Assembly: GCA_910586805.1 (NCBI GenBank)
Contig: CAJUJC010000038.1
Span: 1 to 17,792 of the forward strand
From: an uncultured Erysipelotrichales bacterium
Lineage (GTDB): Bacteria; Bacillota_I; Bacilli_A; Erysipelotrichales; Coprobacillaceae
DNA: 17,792 nucleotides
Direction of reading: 5' to 3'
The notes beneath the pieces were generated by a model. It was not told the DNA's origin and did not search any database. It saw only the letters and a program-made list of their open reading frames with translations. Position 1 is the first letter of the stretch. Each line of letters starts with the position of its first letter. Position numbers and translations under genes: made by a program. Positions 1-8,717 of the stretch are shown here, piece after piece.

Positions 1-1006
1 CAATTCTTTCTTTTGGTTTTTCTAATCCAAAATGATCTTCATCCAAAATTCTTTCGACTTCGTTAATATCTTCTTGGTCTTTTGTTTCCTTATACCAAGG
101 TGTTTTTAACATCCAATCAATATAAGAACGTACAACATTTGCTTCAGAAGAAGCAGCAGGCATCATATCATAACGACGTAATTCCTCTTCAATCTTATCT
201 TTAACATAATCAGGATATGGATTATTTTTTATTTCTTCTCTAATCGCATCTGTATCATCTTCTTTATTTGGTGTATCACCTAATTCTTCTTTAATAGCAC
301 GTAATTTTTCTCTTAAATAATATTCTTTTTGATTTTCATCAATGCTTTCTTTAACTTTTAAATTGATTCTTTCTTCAATTTCATGTATAACTTTTTCTTC
401 TTCCATACTTGCTAAAACAAGAAGTAAACGTTTATTAATATCGTTTTCTTCTAAAATTTTTTGCTTTACAGGAAATTCAACTTTAATATATTGTGCAATT
501 GTATCTGCCAATACACTCGCACTTATACCTTCTGATAAACTTGCAAAAACTTCTCTTGGGAACATTTGTAAATTTCTATTCATTGCTTTCATATGATCAC
601 TTACTTTTCTAACCAATGCAGCCTCTTCAGCCTTATCCCCTTCTACATCTTCAATGTATCTCGTTTTAGCAAATAAACATCCTTCACGATTTTCTAGTGA
701 TAAAATTTCTACTCTCTTTTGTCCTTGAGCAGTTAATTTAATTGTACCATGATTATCTCTCTTTATCCTTCTTTTGACTTTACATAAAGTTCCAAAACGA
801 TAAACATGATCAAGGTCAGTATTTTCATCAAGAGGATTTTTTTGTGAAATAAAAACAATATTTTCATCAAAATGATTAACACTTTGATCAATTGCTTTCA
901 AACTAAATTCCCTTCCAACATCTAATGAAATTTCTCGTTCAGGAAAAACGATCATTCCACGTGTACAAATGACAGGTAATTCAACAACAATATCCATTTC
1001 ATTCAT
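1..1006 (-). CDS. lon: ATP-dependent Lon protease, N-terminal part (3' end off the window)
   Basis: Lon is a cytoplasmic AAA+ serine protease that degrades misfolded and regulatory proteins. About 335 residues are visible with no stop before the left edge. The protein opens with MNEMDIVVELPVICTRGMIVFP, matching the start of the Lon substrate-binding domain, continues through the long helical segment, and near the edge shows the conserved run VRSYIDWMLKTPWY followed by ILDEDHFGLEKPKERI. In other Lon proteins this stretch lies just before the Walker A loop, so the ATPase and protease domains are outside the window. The start is the ATG at 1006, with AGGAGG at 1015-1020 and an 8-base spacer; an ATG five bases upstream runs into a stop after three further codons. 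It follows tig with only 46 bases between, and that gap holds the tig terminator and no clear promoter, so lon may depend on read-through. clpX is not between tig and lon. Confidence 0.95.
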   Translation of the reverse strand, partial: MNEMDIVVELPVICTRGMIVFPEREISLDVGREFSLKAIDQSVNHFDENIVFISQKNPLDENTDLDHVYRFGTLCKVKRRIKRDNHGTIKLTAQGQKRVEILSLENREGCLFAKTRYIEDVEGDKAEEAALVRKVSDHMKAMNRNLQMFPREVFASLSEGISASVLADTIAQYIKVEFPVKQKILEENDINKRLLLVLASMEEEKVIHEIEERINLKVKESIDENQKEYYLREKLRAIKEELGDTPNKEDDTDAIREEIKNNPYPDYVKDKIEEELRRYDMMPAASSEANVVRSYIDWMLKTPWYKETKDQEDINEVERILDEDHFGLEKPKERI

Positions 1007-1030
1007 TTTTCATACCTCCTTATTTGTTAT

Positions 1031-1054
1031 GAAAACAAGACGCAAAAGCGTCTT
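1031..1054 (-). terminator. Rho-independent terminator after tig
   Basis: On the minus strand a 7-bp stem AAGACGC/GCGTCTT with a TTTT loop is followed by GTTTTC. The stem includes the last two bases of the tig stop codon. The T-tract is short and interrupted, so it is probably leaky, which would let some transcription reach lon 46 bases on. Confidence 0.65.
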
Positions 1055-2333
1055 ATTTCACATTATCTTTGATTAATTGAACAGCTTTTCTTGTAGCTAA
1101 ATCATTTTTAATTTGAACTTGTTGACTTTCAAATAATGCTTTCACATCATCAAATTCTCTTCCATAATATTCAGCAATATTTTTAATTTCTTCATCAACT
1201 TCTTCTTCACTTACTTCGATATTTTCAACTTTAACAATTTCACTTAAAATTAAATTGAATTTTACACGATTTTCAGCTTGATCTCTTAATTCAGCTTTCA
1301 CATCTTCAACTGTTTTACCAGTTAATTGTTGGAATAATTCCATATTCAATCCTTGTTGAGATAAATTTTGTTCTACTTCTCTAAACATCATATCAACTTC
1401 GTTATCAACCATAACTGCTGGTACAGTTAATGGTGTTTTTTCAATAACTGCATTAAAGATATCATCACTGAATTTGTTTTCTACTTCAGTTGTTTTTCTA
1501 TTTTTAATTTGTTCTTTTGTATAAGTTTCTAAATCAGCTAATGTTTCAACACCATCAATATTAACATCTTTTGCTAATTCATCATCAATTTCAGGTAAAA
1601 CTTTTGTTTTGATTTCATGAACTTTTACTTTAAATACAACTGATTGTCCTTTTAAATCTTCAGCTTGATAATCTTCAGGGAAAGTAAGATTTAATTCTTT
1701 TTCTTCACCAATTGTCATTCCAATAACTTGTTCTTCAAATCCTGGAATAAATGAACCTGAACCAATTTCTAATGGATAGTTTTCACCTTTTCCACCTTCA
1801 AATGCTTCACCATCTTTAAATCCTTCAAAATCAATAACTGCAGTATCACCATTTTCAACTGTACCATCTTCTTTAATAACCAATTCAGCAAATTGTTTTT
1901 GATAATTTTTAATTTCTTCTTCTACTTCTTTTTTAGTAACTCTTACACTACCTTTTTTAACTTCTAATCCTTTATATTGTCCTAATTCTACACTAGGAGC
2001 AACTGGAGCAACCACAGCTACTTTTAAAACATCTTCAGTTAATTCTTCAATATTAACTCTAGGTTGTCCAACAGGATTCACATCATTATCTAATAAAATA
2101 GATGAATAATTACTTTGTAAGATGATATCAGTTGCTTCTTCTAAAATAGCAGCTTTACCAATTCTTGCTTTCACCATTTTCATTGGTGCTTTTCCTTGTC
2201 TAAATCCATCAATTTTTACTCTTTTTGCCAATTTGTTTAATGCTTTTTCTTGAGCATCTTTCCATTCTTCAGTTGAGAATGTTACCTTTACTTCTACTTC
2301 ACAATTTTCTAGTTTATTACAAACTGTTTCCAT
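1053..2333 (-). CDS. tig: Trigger factor, ribosome-associated chaperone/PPIase
   Basis: Trigger factor binds the ribosome exit site, shields nascent chains and has peptidyl-prolyl isomerase activity. The 426-residue length is usual. The N-terminal ribosome-binding domain (about 1-115) carries the signature loop GFRQGKAP at 43-50. The FKBP-type PPIase domain (about 150-245) contains VIDFEG, GSGSFIPGFEE and TFPEDY. The remaining alpha-helical C-terminal region (about 250-426) forms the chaperone arms. The start is ATG 2333, with GGAGG and a spacer of about 8 bases upstream. It has its own promoter (TTGCAT-17-TATAAT) in the gap after the TPR gene and a terminator overlapping its stop codon. The PPIase domain is about 53% identical by eye to the small lipoprotein at 15695-16027. 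Confidence 0.97.
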   Translation of the reverse strand: METVCNKLENCEVEVKVTFSTEEWKDAQEKALNKLAKRVKIDGFRQGKAPMKMVKARIGKAAILEEATDIILQSNYSSILLDNDVNPVGQPRVNIEELTEDVLKVAVVAPVAPSVELGQYKGLEVKKGSVRVTKKEVEEEIKNYQKQFAELVIKEDGTVENGDTAVIDFEGFKDGEAFEGGKGENYPLEIGSGSFIPGFEEQVIGMTIGEEKELNLTFPEDYQAEDLKGQSVVFKVKVHEIKTKVLPEIDDELAKDVNIDGVETLADLETYTKEQIKNRKTTEVENKFSDDIFNAVIEKTPLTVPAVMVDNEVDMMFREVEQNLSQQGLNMELFQQLTGKTVEDVKAELRDQAENRVKFNLILSEIVKVENIEVSEEEVDEEIKNIAEYYGREFDDVKALFESQQVQIKNDLATRKAVQLIKDNVK

Positions 2334-2363
2334 TTATACTTCCTCCATTATTTCAACAACGCT

Positions 2364-2392
2364 ATTATACATGAATAAATTCTATAATGCAA
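2364..2392 (-). promoter_or_regulatory. Predicted sigma-A promoter of tig
   Basis: On the minus strand TTGCAT (2387-2392) and TATAAT (2364-2369) are separated by 17 bases. The start site would fall near 2357, giving a leader of roughly 24 bases that contains the tig GGAGG. It sits in the 64-base gap between the TPR gene and tig. Confidence 0.7.
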
Positions 2393-2397
2393 CTATT

Positions 2398-3321
2398 TTA
2401 ACACTCTATTTGCTTGAGTGCTAAAATTTCTTGTTCAATTTCTTCTCTTTCACAATGATACATCACTTCTAAATCATCAAAATCAACATCCATATACTGT
2501 AATGTCATAATATAGTAATGAATAGTCGCAGCAATTACTCCATATTCTTCTTCATAAATATCCTTAGGATAAATTGAATACAAATAATATTCTAAATATT
2601 CTCTACATTGTTCTAGTAAACTTGGATTATCATTTTCTAGTGCAGTTTCTAAATATGTAAATATTCCCTCATATTGTGATTGTTCTAATACCAATGACAT
2701 ATAACTTGGATTCACATCATAAACATATCCAAATTTTTCTACTTCTATATCTTCATCAACTTGTTGTTCAATTAAGATTTCAATCAATAATGATTTTGCA
2801 AAAAAATGTCTATCTGGACTTCTTAAATAGTCTTTAATTGTTGGTATAATTAAACGAATATTTAATTGTTGTAATTGATCTAATGCCATATACAACAAGT
2901 CATCATTACACTCTTTATTTTTCAAAATTTGTTCTATTTCTTCAATGGAAAAGATTTGATTTTTTGATTCTACTTCATAATTTGCTTCTTGTTTTTCCAA
3001 TAATATTTGATCATATGCAGTATTAAATAAATTCTCATATTGATAAGGAATATAAGGCATTGATAACTCTTCAATCAATAATTGTATAGCTTCCTCAAAC
3101 TCACCTAACTCTTTGAGTGTTGTTACATACATAGAAACAACATCATAATAAGTATCAGTTGCTTGTGATTTTGCATACATACCTTCAGCTTTTGCCTTTA
3201 CATACTCACCTAAACCAACTAAACATACTAACCTTAAATATCTTGTCTTTTCATCATTCATATCAGTGAGCATATCCAAAGCATCCTGATATTGTTGTTG
3301 AGCAATTAAACTTTCAATCAT
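2398..3321 (-). CDS. TPR-repeat protein, positional counterpart of B. subtilis ysoA
   Basis: A 307-residue soluble protein with no signal peptide or membrane segment. The N-terminal part (about 1-110) is a series of paired helices with TPR-like spacing (for example YQDALDMLTD at 11-20 and LGEFEEAIQLLIEEL at 72-86). The middle is helical (about 125-190), and the C-terminal part is very acidic and tyrosine-rich (about 240-305). Such proteins are normally binding scaffolds; no catalytic motif is visible and I cannot assign a partner. It lies directly upstream of tig, as the TPR protein gene ysoA does in B. subtilis, so it is probably the same locus; this is inferred from synteny, not sequence comparison. 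The start ATG 3321 has AGGAGG with a 7-base spacer, and a promoter lies about 25 bases further upstream. No terminator is seen after it, so it may be read through into tig. Confidence 0.75.
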   Translation of the reverse strand: MIESLIAQQQYQDALDMLTDMNDEKTRYLRLVCLVGLGEYVKAKAEGMYAKSQATDTYYDVVSMYVTTLKELGEFEEAIQLLIEELSMPYIPYQYENLFNTAYDQILLEKQEANYEVESKNQIFSIEEIEQILKNKECNDDLLYMALDQLQQLNIRLIIPTIKDYLRSPDRHFFAKSLLIEILIEQQVDEDIEVEKFGYVYDVNPSYMSLVLEQSQYEGIFTYLETALENDNPSLLEQCREYLEYYLYSIYPKDIYEEEYGVIAATIHYYIMTLQYMDVDFDDLEVMYHCEREEIEQEILALKQIEC

Positions 3322-3347
3322 TATTAATCCTCCTTAACTGCATAGCC

Positions 3348-3376
3348 ATTCTATCAAAATTTTATATGTTAATCAA
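3348..3376 (-). promoter_or_regulatory. Predicted promoter of the TPR protein gene
   Basis: On the minus strand TTGATT (3371-3376) and TAGAAT (3348-3353) have a 17-base spacer, with AGGAGG just downstream. Both hexamers are near consensus. It lies in the 73-base gap after the GNAT gene. Confidence 0.55.
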
Positions 3377-3394
3377 ATCATTTTACAATCACAA

Positions 3395-3901
3395 TCAAAC
3401 TTTTATTTCATATCCATATTCATACAAAGAAAAACCATCTTCAAACACTTCTTCATAAATTCCCTCAGCTTTTTTAAATCCATTTTTTATATATAAATGA
3501 ATAGCTGGAATGTTGGTATCAACTACAAACAATCGTAAATATTCCTTTCCTAAAGATTGAGTTATTTCTTTTGCTTTATTTATCATCAAACTTCCTATTC
3601 CTTTATGACTATAATTGACATTTACCCCTAACCTATCTAAGTACATTGCTTTTCTTGAATCATTCATCCATTTTATTTCTTTCTCACCAATATTTGTATC
3701 ACATAATACAAACGCTGAAACAATTTCACTTTTGTCTATTAATACATACATTTGATTATTCTTAATATCTTCTTCAAAAAACTCACATGGATAGATTTCA
3801 TCCCAAATTTGTAAATGATCTTCATTCATTTTTTTCACAATTTGCTTATACATCTCTTTAATTCTATCTAAATCACTCAAAAGAGCTAATCTTAATTCCA
3901 T
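3395..3901 (-). CDS. GNAT-family N-acetyltransferase
   Basis: A 168-residue single-domain acetyltransferase of the GNAT fold that would transfer an acetyl group from acetyl-CoA to an unknown small molecule or protein amine. Motif A, the acetyl-CoA pyrophosphate-binding loop, is VNYSHKGIGSLM at 95-106, in a good match to the Q/R-x-x-G-x-G/A pattern with G101 and G103. Motif B, NIPAIHLYIKNGF at 130-142, gives the usual asparagine and tyrosine. It lies 33 bases downstream of the esterase gene in the same direction, with AGGTG as ribosome binding site and no promoter evident in the gap, so the two are probably cotranscribed. The substrate cannot be told from sequence. Confidence 0.88.
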   Translation of the reverse strand: MELRLALLSDLDRIKEMYKQIVKKMNEDHLQIWDEIYPCEFFEEDIKNNQMYVLIDKSEIVSAFVLCDTNIGEKEIKWMNDSRKAMYLDRLGVNVNYSHKGIGSLMINKAKEITQSLGKEYLRLFVVDTNIPAIHLYIKNGFKKAEGIYEEVFEDGFSLYEYGYEIKV

Positions 3902-3934
3902 TCTATCACCTTCTTTTATATAAGCAATTAAAAA

Positions 3935-4753
3935 TTATTTTACATTTCCACTATGAATACTTGTATGACATTGATGCAATGGTAACCATTCTAAAACAAG
4001 ATGAATATGTCTATCCCAAAAATCCCATTCATGAGCACCTTCGTCTTCAATATAAGTAACTTCAATATCATTTTTTATTAAAAAATCTCTAAAATCTCTA
4101 TTTTGTTGAAGTAAAAAGTCATCTTTTCCGCATGCCATATAGATATGAGGCATATCTTGTTTGTTAACTTTTAATGCTAAAGTCCTATAATCCTTATCGC
4201 TACCAGGTAATTGATTCAAATCCCCAAAAACACTTTCTAAATAATGACGGTTCATCAAATATTCACTATCATATTTTGCATTGACAAAATCATCAATCAA
4301 TAAAGCTGAAGATAATCCTGCAATATATCCAAATGTATCATAATATTTTAAACCATTTGTAATCGCACCATATCCTCCCATTGAAAGTCCAGCAATAAAT
4401 GTATCTTCTTTTTTATGAGATAAAGGAAACATAGCTCGAGTGACTTCAACAAGTTCTTCTCCAATAAACTGAGAATGAAATTGTAAAGAATTTTCATTAT
4501 CAACATAGAAATGATTTTCACCTGATGGCATAATCACAACCAAATCTTTTTCTTGTGCCCATCTTTCAATTCTTGTTCCAGATAACCAATCTGTATAATT
4601 CCCCAAAATACCATGTAATAAATATAAAGTTTGATATTCTTTTTTCGCTATTCTTCGACCCTGTTTATCTCTTTTATCAACAGGTACAATGGCATTAATT
4701 GTAACTGTACGCATTAATGATTGTGAAAAGAAATCTATTTTTATAGTTGCCAT
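3935..4753 (-). CDS. Esterase D / tributyrin-esterase-like alpha/beta hydrolase
   Basis: A 272-residue cytoplasmic serine hydrolase of the esterase D type (PF00756-like), resembling the EstA/FrmB group that hydrolyses short-chain acyl esters. The oxyanion-side motif LLHGILGN is at 45-52 and the nucleophile elbow GLSMGGYG at 122-129 with Ser124. The acid is in CGKDDFL (208-214, probably Asp212) and the histidine in GAHEWDFW (239-246, His241), so the triad is complete. There is no signal peptide. The start ATG 4753 has TAGGAGGG upstream. It begins just after the pfkA terminator, in a 39-base gap with no promoter, so expression probably comes from terminator read-through. The acetyltransferase gene follows. 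The natural substrate is unknown. Confidence 0.9.
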   Translation of the reverse strand: MATIKIDFFSQSLMRTVTINAIVPVDKRDKQGRRIAKKEYQTLYLLHGILGNYTDWLSGTRIERWAQEKDLVVIMPSGENHFYVDNENSLQFHSQFIGEELVEVTRAMFPLSHKKEDTFIAGLSMGGYGAITNGLKYYDTFGYIAGLSSALLIDDFVNAKYDSEYLMNRHYLESVFGDLNQLPGSDKDYRTLALKVNKQDMPHIYMACGKDDFLLQQNRDFRDFLIKNDIEVTYIEDEGAHEWDFWDRHIHLVLEWLPLHQCHTSIHSGNVK

Positions 4754-4768
4754 ATTTTTTCCCTCCTA

Positions 4769-4794
4769 GAAAAAAAGAGATTTTGCAATCTCTT
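4769..4794 (-). terminator. Rho-independent terminator after pfkA
   Basis: On the minus strand an 8-bp perfect stem AAGAGATT/AATCTCTT with loop GCAA is followed by five T. It overlaps the last bases of the pfkA stop codon and separates pfkA from the esterase gene. Confidence 0.85.
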
Positions 4795-5911
4795 ATTCGT
4801 CTCCAAAGCAAACACCGATAGCTTTTGCAGCTCTTACTAATTCACCATCAGGTTCAACATGTTTTTGTTTACCAATTTTTGCTCCACCAATAACTTCCTC
4901 TAATGAAGTATATCCCATAACATCTCCATTGATTGTTACAACATTACCAAACTTACCTTCATGAATTAAATCAGCAGCAGCAACACCATAACGAATTGAT
5001 AAAATTCTATCATATGCATTAATATCTCCACCACGAATAATATGTCCAGGATTTACTGAACGCACTTCATGATTTGGAATCACTTTTTCTAAATCATCTG
5101 CAACTTTTGCTGCAATTCCACCTAAACGAATTGGATCTGGCGAGTCTTCTACAATTTTACCAATCACTTTTGTTCCATCAGCGTATTTAGCCCCTTCAGC
5201 AACTGCAATAACAGTATAAGGTAAACCTGCTTCATCTCTTGCTTTTACAGCTTTTGCAATATTTTCAATTGTAAATGGAATTTCAGGAATCAAACATACA
5301 CCAGCATTTCCTGCTAAACCAGCATATAAAGTAATCCATCCAGCATCTCTACCCATTAATTCACAACAAATAACACGATGATGTGATTTTGCAGTTGTTG
5401 TTAATCTATCAATAAATTCAGTACCAACACTCATAGCACTCATAAATCCATAAGTAACATCTGTACTTGCTAAATCGTTATCCATTGTTTTAGGTACACC
5501 AATAACATTAACACCTTTTCTAGAAAAATCTCTAGCACTAGTCAATGTTCCATCTCCACCTAAAACAACCAATACATCAACACCAGCTTTTTTAAGGTTT
5601 TCAACTCCAACATCACTTACATCTTTTTTGACTTTTCCACCTTTTCCATCATCTACTAAATAATCAAAAAGATTATCTTTATTAGAACTAAATAAGATAG
5701 TTCCACCTTCTTTATAGATGCTTTCCACTTTTTCTTCAGTCAATTCTATATAATTATTATTGTATAAACCTCTATATCCATAAACATAGCCAATAACTTC
5801 CCAACCATATTTACGAATAGCAGTTTTTGTAATTGTTCTAATAACAGCATTTAACCCAGGACAGTCCCCACCACCTGAAAGCAATGCAATTCTTTTTACT
5901 TTCTTTTCCAT
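4793..5911 (-). CDS. pfkA: 6-phosphofructokinase, ATP-type with mixed signature
   Basis: This enzyme phosphorylates fructose 6-phosphate to fructose 1,6-bisphosphate in glycolysis. With the start at 5911 it is 372 residues, longer than the roughly 320 of the classical bacterial ATP enzyme. Visible motifs are the N-terminal LLSGGGDCPGLNAVIR (10-25), GGDGT (118-122), the catalytic PKTMDND (140-146) and CELMGRDAG (183-191). Gly121 in GGDGT is the residue expected for ATP use, since PPi enzymes have Asp there, whereas Lys141 is typical of PPi-dependent and group III enzymes. The combination matches ATP-dependent group III enzymes such as that of Streptomyces. I chose the ATG at 5911 because GGAGG lies 8 bases upstream. 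An in-frame ATG at 5944 would lie in the -10 box, and one at 5926 overlaps the Shine-Dalgarno sequence. It is monocistronic, with its own promoter and a strong terminator. Confidence 0.93.
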   Translation of the reverse strand: MEKKVKRIALLSGGGDCPGLNAVIRTITKTAIRKYGWEVIGYVYGYRGLYNNNYIELTEEKVESIYKEGGTILFSSNKDNLFDYLVDDGKGGKVKKDVSDVGVENLKKAGVDVLVVLGGDGTLTSARDFSRKGVNVIGVPKTMDNDLASTDVTYGFMSAMSVGTEFIDRLTTTAKSHHRVICCELMGRDAGWITLYAGLAGNAGVCLIPEIPFTIENIAKAVKARDEAGLPYTVIAVAEGAKYADGTKVIGKIVEDSPDPIRLGGIAAKVADDLEKVIPNHEVRSVNPGHIIRGGDINAYDRILSIRYGVAAADLIHEGKFGNVVTINGDVMGYTSLEEVIGGAKIGKQKHVEPDGELVRAAKAIGVCFGDE

Positions 5912-5942
5912 ATCTCTTTCCTCCATAATTTTCTTCCTACAC

Positions 5943-5971
5943 ATTATAATAGAAAAATGCCAAGACTACAA
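5943..5971 (-). promoter_or_regulatory. Predicted promoter of pfkA
   Basis: On the minus strand TTGTAG (5966-5971) and TATAAT (5943-5948) are separated by 17 bases. The start site would be near 5936, so the in-frame ATG at 5944 cannot be the translation start, which supports 5911. Confidence 0.65.
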
Positions 5972-6006
5972 TAAAAAAATGTACGAATTTTATAGAAATA
6001 TTGTGA

Positions 6007-6561
6007 TTATTTTCTATTTAGTAATATTTTCACAAGAGATTGAACTGGTAAACCTATAACGGTATCCTTATCACCTTCAATATGATCTACAAACTTATCA
6101 GCACTTCCTTGTATTCCATAAGCGCCTGCTTTTCCTACCCAATCTTGTGAAGCAATATATTCTTCAATCATATCACTAATATCTTTAAAATAAACATCTG
6201 TATGATCTACGAATGTCATTAATTCATCCTGAAAATAAATAGCAACTGCTGTATAAACAGTATGTTTATGATTTGATAATGTTTTTAAAATCTCTCTGGC
6301 ATGATTTTCATCTTTCGCTTTACCAATAACTTGATTTTGAAAACATACAACTGTATCAGCACCAATAACAATATCTTGAGGATATTTATAATGAATATTA
6401 ATAATTTTGTCAGTTGCTAATTTCATCAAACGTTCTTCAAGGGGTAATGACTCATCCATGACTTCATCAATAGAAGAAGCATCGATTATAAAATCGATGC
6501 CTGCTTTTTTTAATAATTCTTTTCTTCTTGGTGAAGAAGATGCAAGAATAATCTTACTCAT
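6007..6561 (-). CDS. maf: Maf/YhdE-type nucleotide pyrophosphatase
   Basis: Maf proteins hydrolyse nucleoside triphosphates to monophosphates, acting on dTTP/UTP and modified nucleotides, and act as house-cleaning enzymes linked to septation. The protein has 184 residues from the ATG at 6561. Motifs: ASSSPRRKELL (7-17), the nucleotide-binding signature; GADTVV (67-72) with catalytic Asp69; IGKAKD (79-84); AGAYGIQG (145-152) and VIGLP (168-172). The set resembles the YhdE (dTTP/UTP) subgroup more than the YceF (m7GTP) one, but this is a judgement by eye. The start ATG overlaps the pnp stop codon by 8 bases (ATGAGTAA), implying translational coupling. In-frame starts further upstream would lie deep inside pnp and add residues not seen in the family. 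No convincing terminator follows. Confidence 0.93.
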   Translation of the reverse strand: MSKIILASSSPRRKELLKKAGIDFIIDASSIDEVMDESLPLEERLMKLATDKIINIHYKYPQDIVIGADTVVCFQNQVIGKAKDENHAREILKTLSNHKHTVYTAVAIYFQDELMTFVDHTDVYFKDISDMIEEYIASQDWVGKAGAYGIQGSADKFVDHIEGDKDTVIGLPVQSLVKILLNRK

Positions 6562-8686
6562 TTGGTTTTTCTTCCTTTTTAACAATAGGTTTAGGTAATA
6601 AAGCTTTTCTAGAAACATTAACACCTTTATCAGTTATTTTTGTCACTTTTACCTTCACATAATCCCCTAATTTTAAAACATCTGAAACTTTGTTAATTCT
6701 TTCATGAGCAACATCTCCGACATGTAAGAATCCATTTGTCCCTTCAAATAATTCTACAAAGGCAAATTTATCTTCAACTCTCACAACTTTACCATCATAA
6801 ACTTCTCCAATTTCAGCCTTACGTACAATATTTTCAATTAATTTTGCAGCAATATCAATAGCTTCTTGGTCATAATGATAAATAGTAACACGACCATCTT
6901 GTTCAATGTCAATCTTTACATCGTGAGATTTTTCAATAATTTCATTAATTGTTTTTCCACCTGTTCCAATAACATCTTTAATTTGATCAGGTTCAATTTT
7001 CATCATAAATACTTTTGGAGCATAAGGACTTAATTCTTTTCTAGATTCTGAAATAGCACCTAACATACATTCCATAATTTTTTGACGTCCAACTTTAGCT
7101 TGTGCCAAAGCTTCTTCCAAAATCTCTTTTGTAATACCTTCAATCTTTATATCCATTTGTAAAGCACAAATTCCCTTATGAGTACCTGCCACTTTAAAAT
7201 CCATATCACCTAAGTGGTCTTCCATACCTTGAATATCAGTTAAAATTGTATAATCATCACCTTTTTTAACCAACCCCATTGCAACCCCACTTACTGGTGC
7301 ACTAATAGGTACCCCAGCAGCCATCAAAGCCATAGATGATGCACAAATAGATGCTTGTGAAGAAGAACCATTTGATTCTAAAACCTCAGAGACAACACGA
7401 ATTGTATATGGAAATTCATCTTCGCTAGGAATAACTTGAGCCAATGCTCTTTCACCCAATGCTCCATGTCCAATTTCTCTACGCCCAGGAGCACCCATTC
7501 TTCCAGTTTCACCTACTGAATAAGGTGGGAAGTTATAATGATGCATAAATCTTTTTTGATCTTCTAATCCTAAACCATCTATTTTTTGATGTTCACCTAA
7601 AGCACCTAATGTACAAGCAGATAACACTTGAGTTTCACCACGAGTAAATAAAGCTGAACCATGAACTCTTGGTAATAAATCCACTTGAGCATTCAAAGGT
7701 CTCACTTCATCAACTTTACGTCCATCAGGTCTTACTTTATCTTCAGTAATTAAACGTCTTACTTCATCTTTTTCTAAATCATGTAAAACAATTTTCACTT
7801 GTTTTAAAGTTTTTTCCTGTTCTTTTAAATCAGCATATTCTCTTTCTTCAAACATAGCTACAACTTCAGCATTGATATCATCGATTGCACCATATCTTTC
7901 TAACTTACCAGGAATACGAACTGCATTAATCATTCTTTCCTTAGCAATATTCTCTACTTCTTCAACAATATTTGGATTCAATTCAAATAAAGGAATTTCA
8001 ATTTTTTCTTTACCACAAGCTTCAACCACTTGTTCTTGGAAAGCAATTAATTCTTTAATTTTTTCATGCCCAAATAATAATGCATTTAACATTGTTTCTT
8101 CATCAACTTCTTTAGCATCAGCTTCAACCATATTAATAGCATCCTTAGTTCCAGCAACTTCAAGATTAATTAAACTTCTTTCCATTTCTTCAGGTCCTGC
8201 ATTAACAGTAAATTCTCCATCAATCAATCCCACATTAACCCCTGCAATTGGTCCATTAAAAGGAATATCTGATAAGCATAATGCAAGTGAAGCCCCTAAC
8301 ATTGCAGCCATCTCAGGAGTTGCATTTTGATCTACTGATAAAACAGTATTTACAACTTGAACTTCATTTCTAAATCCATCCGCAAATAAAGGACGAATTG
8401 GTCTATCGATCATACGAGCAGTTAAAGTTCCATGTTCACTAGGACGCCCTTCTCTTTTCAAAAATCCACCAGGAATCTTACCTACTGAATATAACTTTTC
8501 TTCGTATGTAACTGTTAACGGAAAGAAATCAACATCTTTTGGTTCTTTCCCAGCAACAGCTGTTGATAAGATAACTGTATCATCATAGCGTACCAAAACT
8601 GAACCATTTGCTTGTTTTGCTAATTCACCAGTTTCAACAGTTAAATTTTTTCCATAAAACTTTGTACTAAATACTTGTTTTGACAT
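6554..8686 (-). CDS. pnp: Polyribonucleotide nucleotidyltransferase (PNPase)
   Basis: PNPase is a phosphorolytic 3'-5' exoribonuclease, a trimer that degrades mRNA in the degradosome. All domains are present in 710 residues: first RNase PH-like core (about 10-145), helical domain (about 240-310), second RNase PH-like core (about 320-545), KH domain (about 560-620, loop GTGG at 574-577) and S1 domain (about 625-695). The second core keeps the phosphate/catalytic signature DHLGDMDFK (490-498), equivalent to Asp486, Asp492 and Lys494 of E. coli, and GREIGHGALGERAL at 401-414. The C-terminal tail after S1 is short and charged. The start ATG 8686 has GAGGTGG upstream, behind an extended -10 promoter. 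maf overlaps its 3' end. The gene keeps its usual place after rpsO, except that a GH3 glycosidase gene separates the two. Confidence 0.98.
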   Translation of the reverse strand: MSKQVFSTKFYGKNLTVETGELAKQANGSVLVRYDDTVILSTAVAGKEPKDVDFFPLTVTYEEKLYSVGKIPGGFLKREGRPSEHGTLTARMIDRPIRPLFADGFRNEVQVVNTVLSVDQNATPEMAAMLGASLALCLSDIPFNGPIAGVNVGLIDGEFTVNAGPEEMERSLINLEVAGTKDAINMVEADAKEVDEETMLNALLFGHEKIKELIAFQEQVVEACGKEKIEIPLFELNPNIVEEVENIAKERMINAVRIPGKLERYGAIDDINAEVVAMFEEREYADLKEQEKTLKQVKIVLHDLEKDEVRRLITEDKVRPDGRKVDEVRPLNAQVDLLPRVHGSALFTRGETQVLSACTLGALGEHQKIDGLGLEDQKRFMHHYNFPPYSVGETGRMGAPGRREIGHGALGERALAQVIPSEDEFPYTIRVVSEVLESNGSSSQASICASSMALMAAGVPISAPVSGVAMGLVKKGDDYTILTDIQGMEDHLGDMDFKVAGTHKGICALQMDIKIEGITKEILEEALAQAKVGRQKIMECMLGAISESRKELSPYAPKVFMMKIEPDQIKDVIGTGGKTINEIIEKSHDVKIDIEQDGRVTIYHYDQEAIDIAAKLIENIVRKAEIGEVYDGKVVRVEDKFAFVELFEGTNGFLHVGDVAHERINKVSDVLKLGDYVKVKVTKITDKGVNVSRKALLPKPIVKKEEKPNE

Positions 8687-8717
8687 ATATTATTTCCACC
8701 TCTTTATTATCTTTAGT

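Noticed and set aside
5912..5944. Longer start for pfkA adding 11 residues
   Set aside because: The upstream ATG is inside the predicted -10 box, and the middle ATG overlaps the Shine-Dalgarno sequence serving the ATG at 5911.
6562..6624. Longer start for maf
   Set aside because: It would extend far into the pnp S1 region and add residues before the conserved MSKIILASSSPRR start; the 8-base overlap at 6554-6561 is the natural arrangement.
7872..8330. A 152-codon plus-strand frame opposite pnp, and similar frames opposite lon, maf, rpsO and the lipoprotein
   Set aside because: They lie antisense to strongly conserved genes, have no good ribosome binding site or recognisable product, and their composition follows from the opposite strand.
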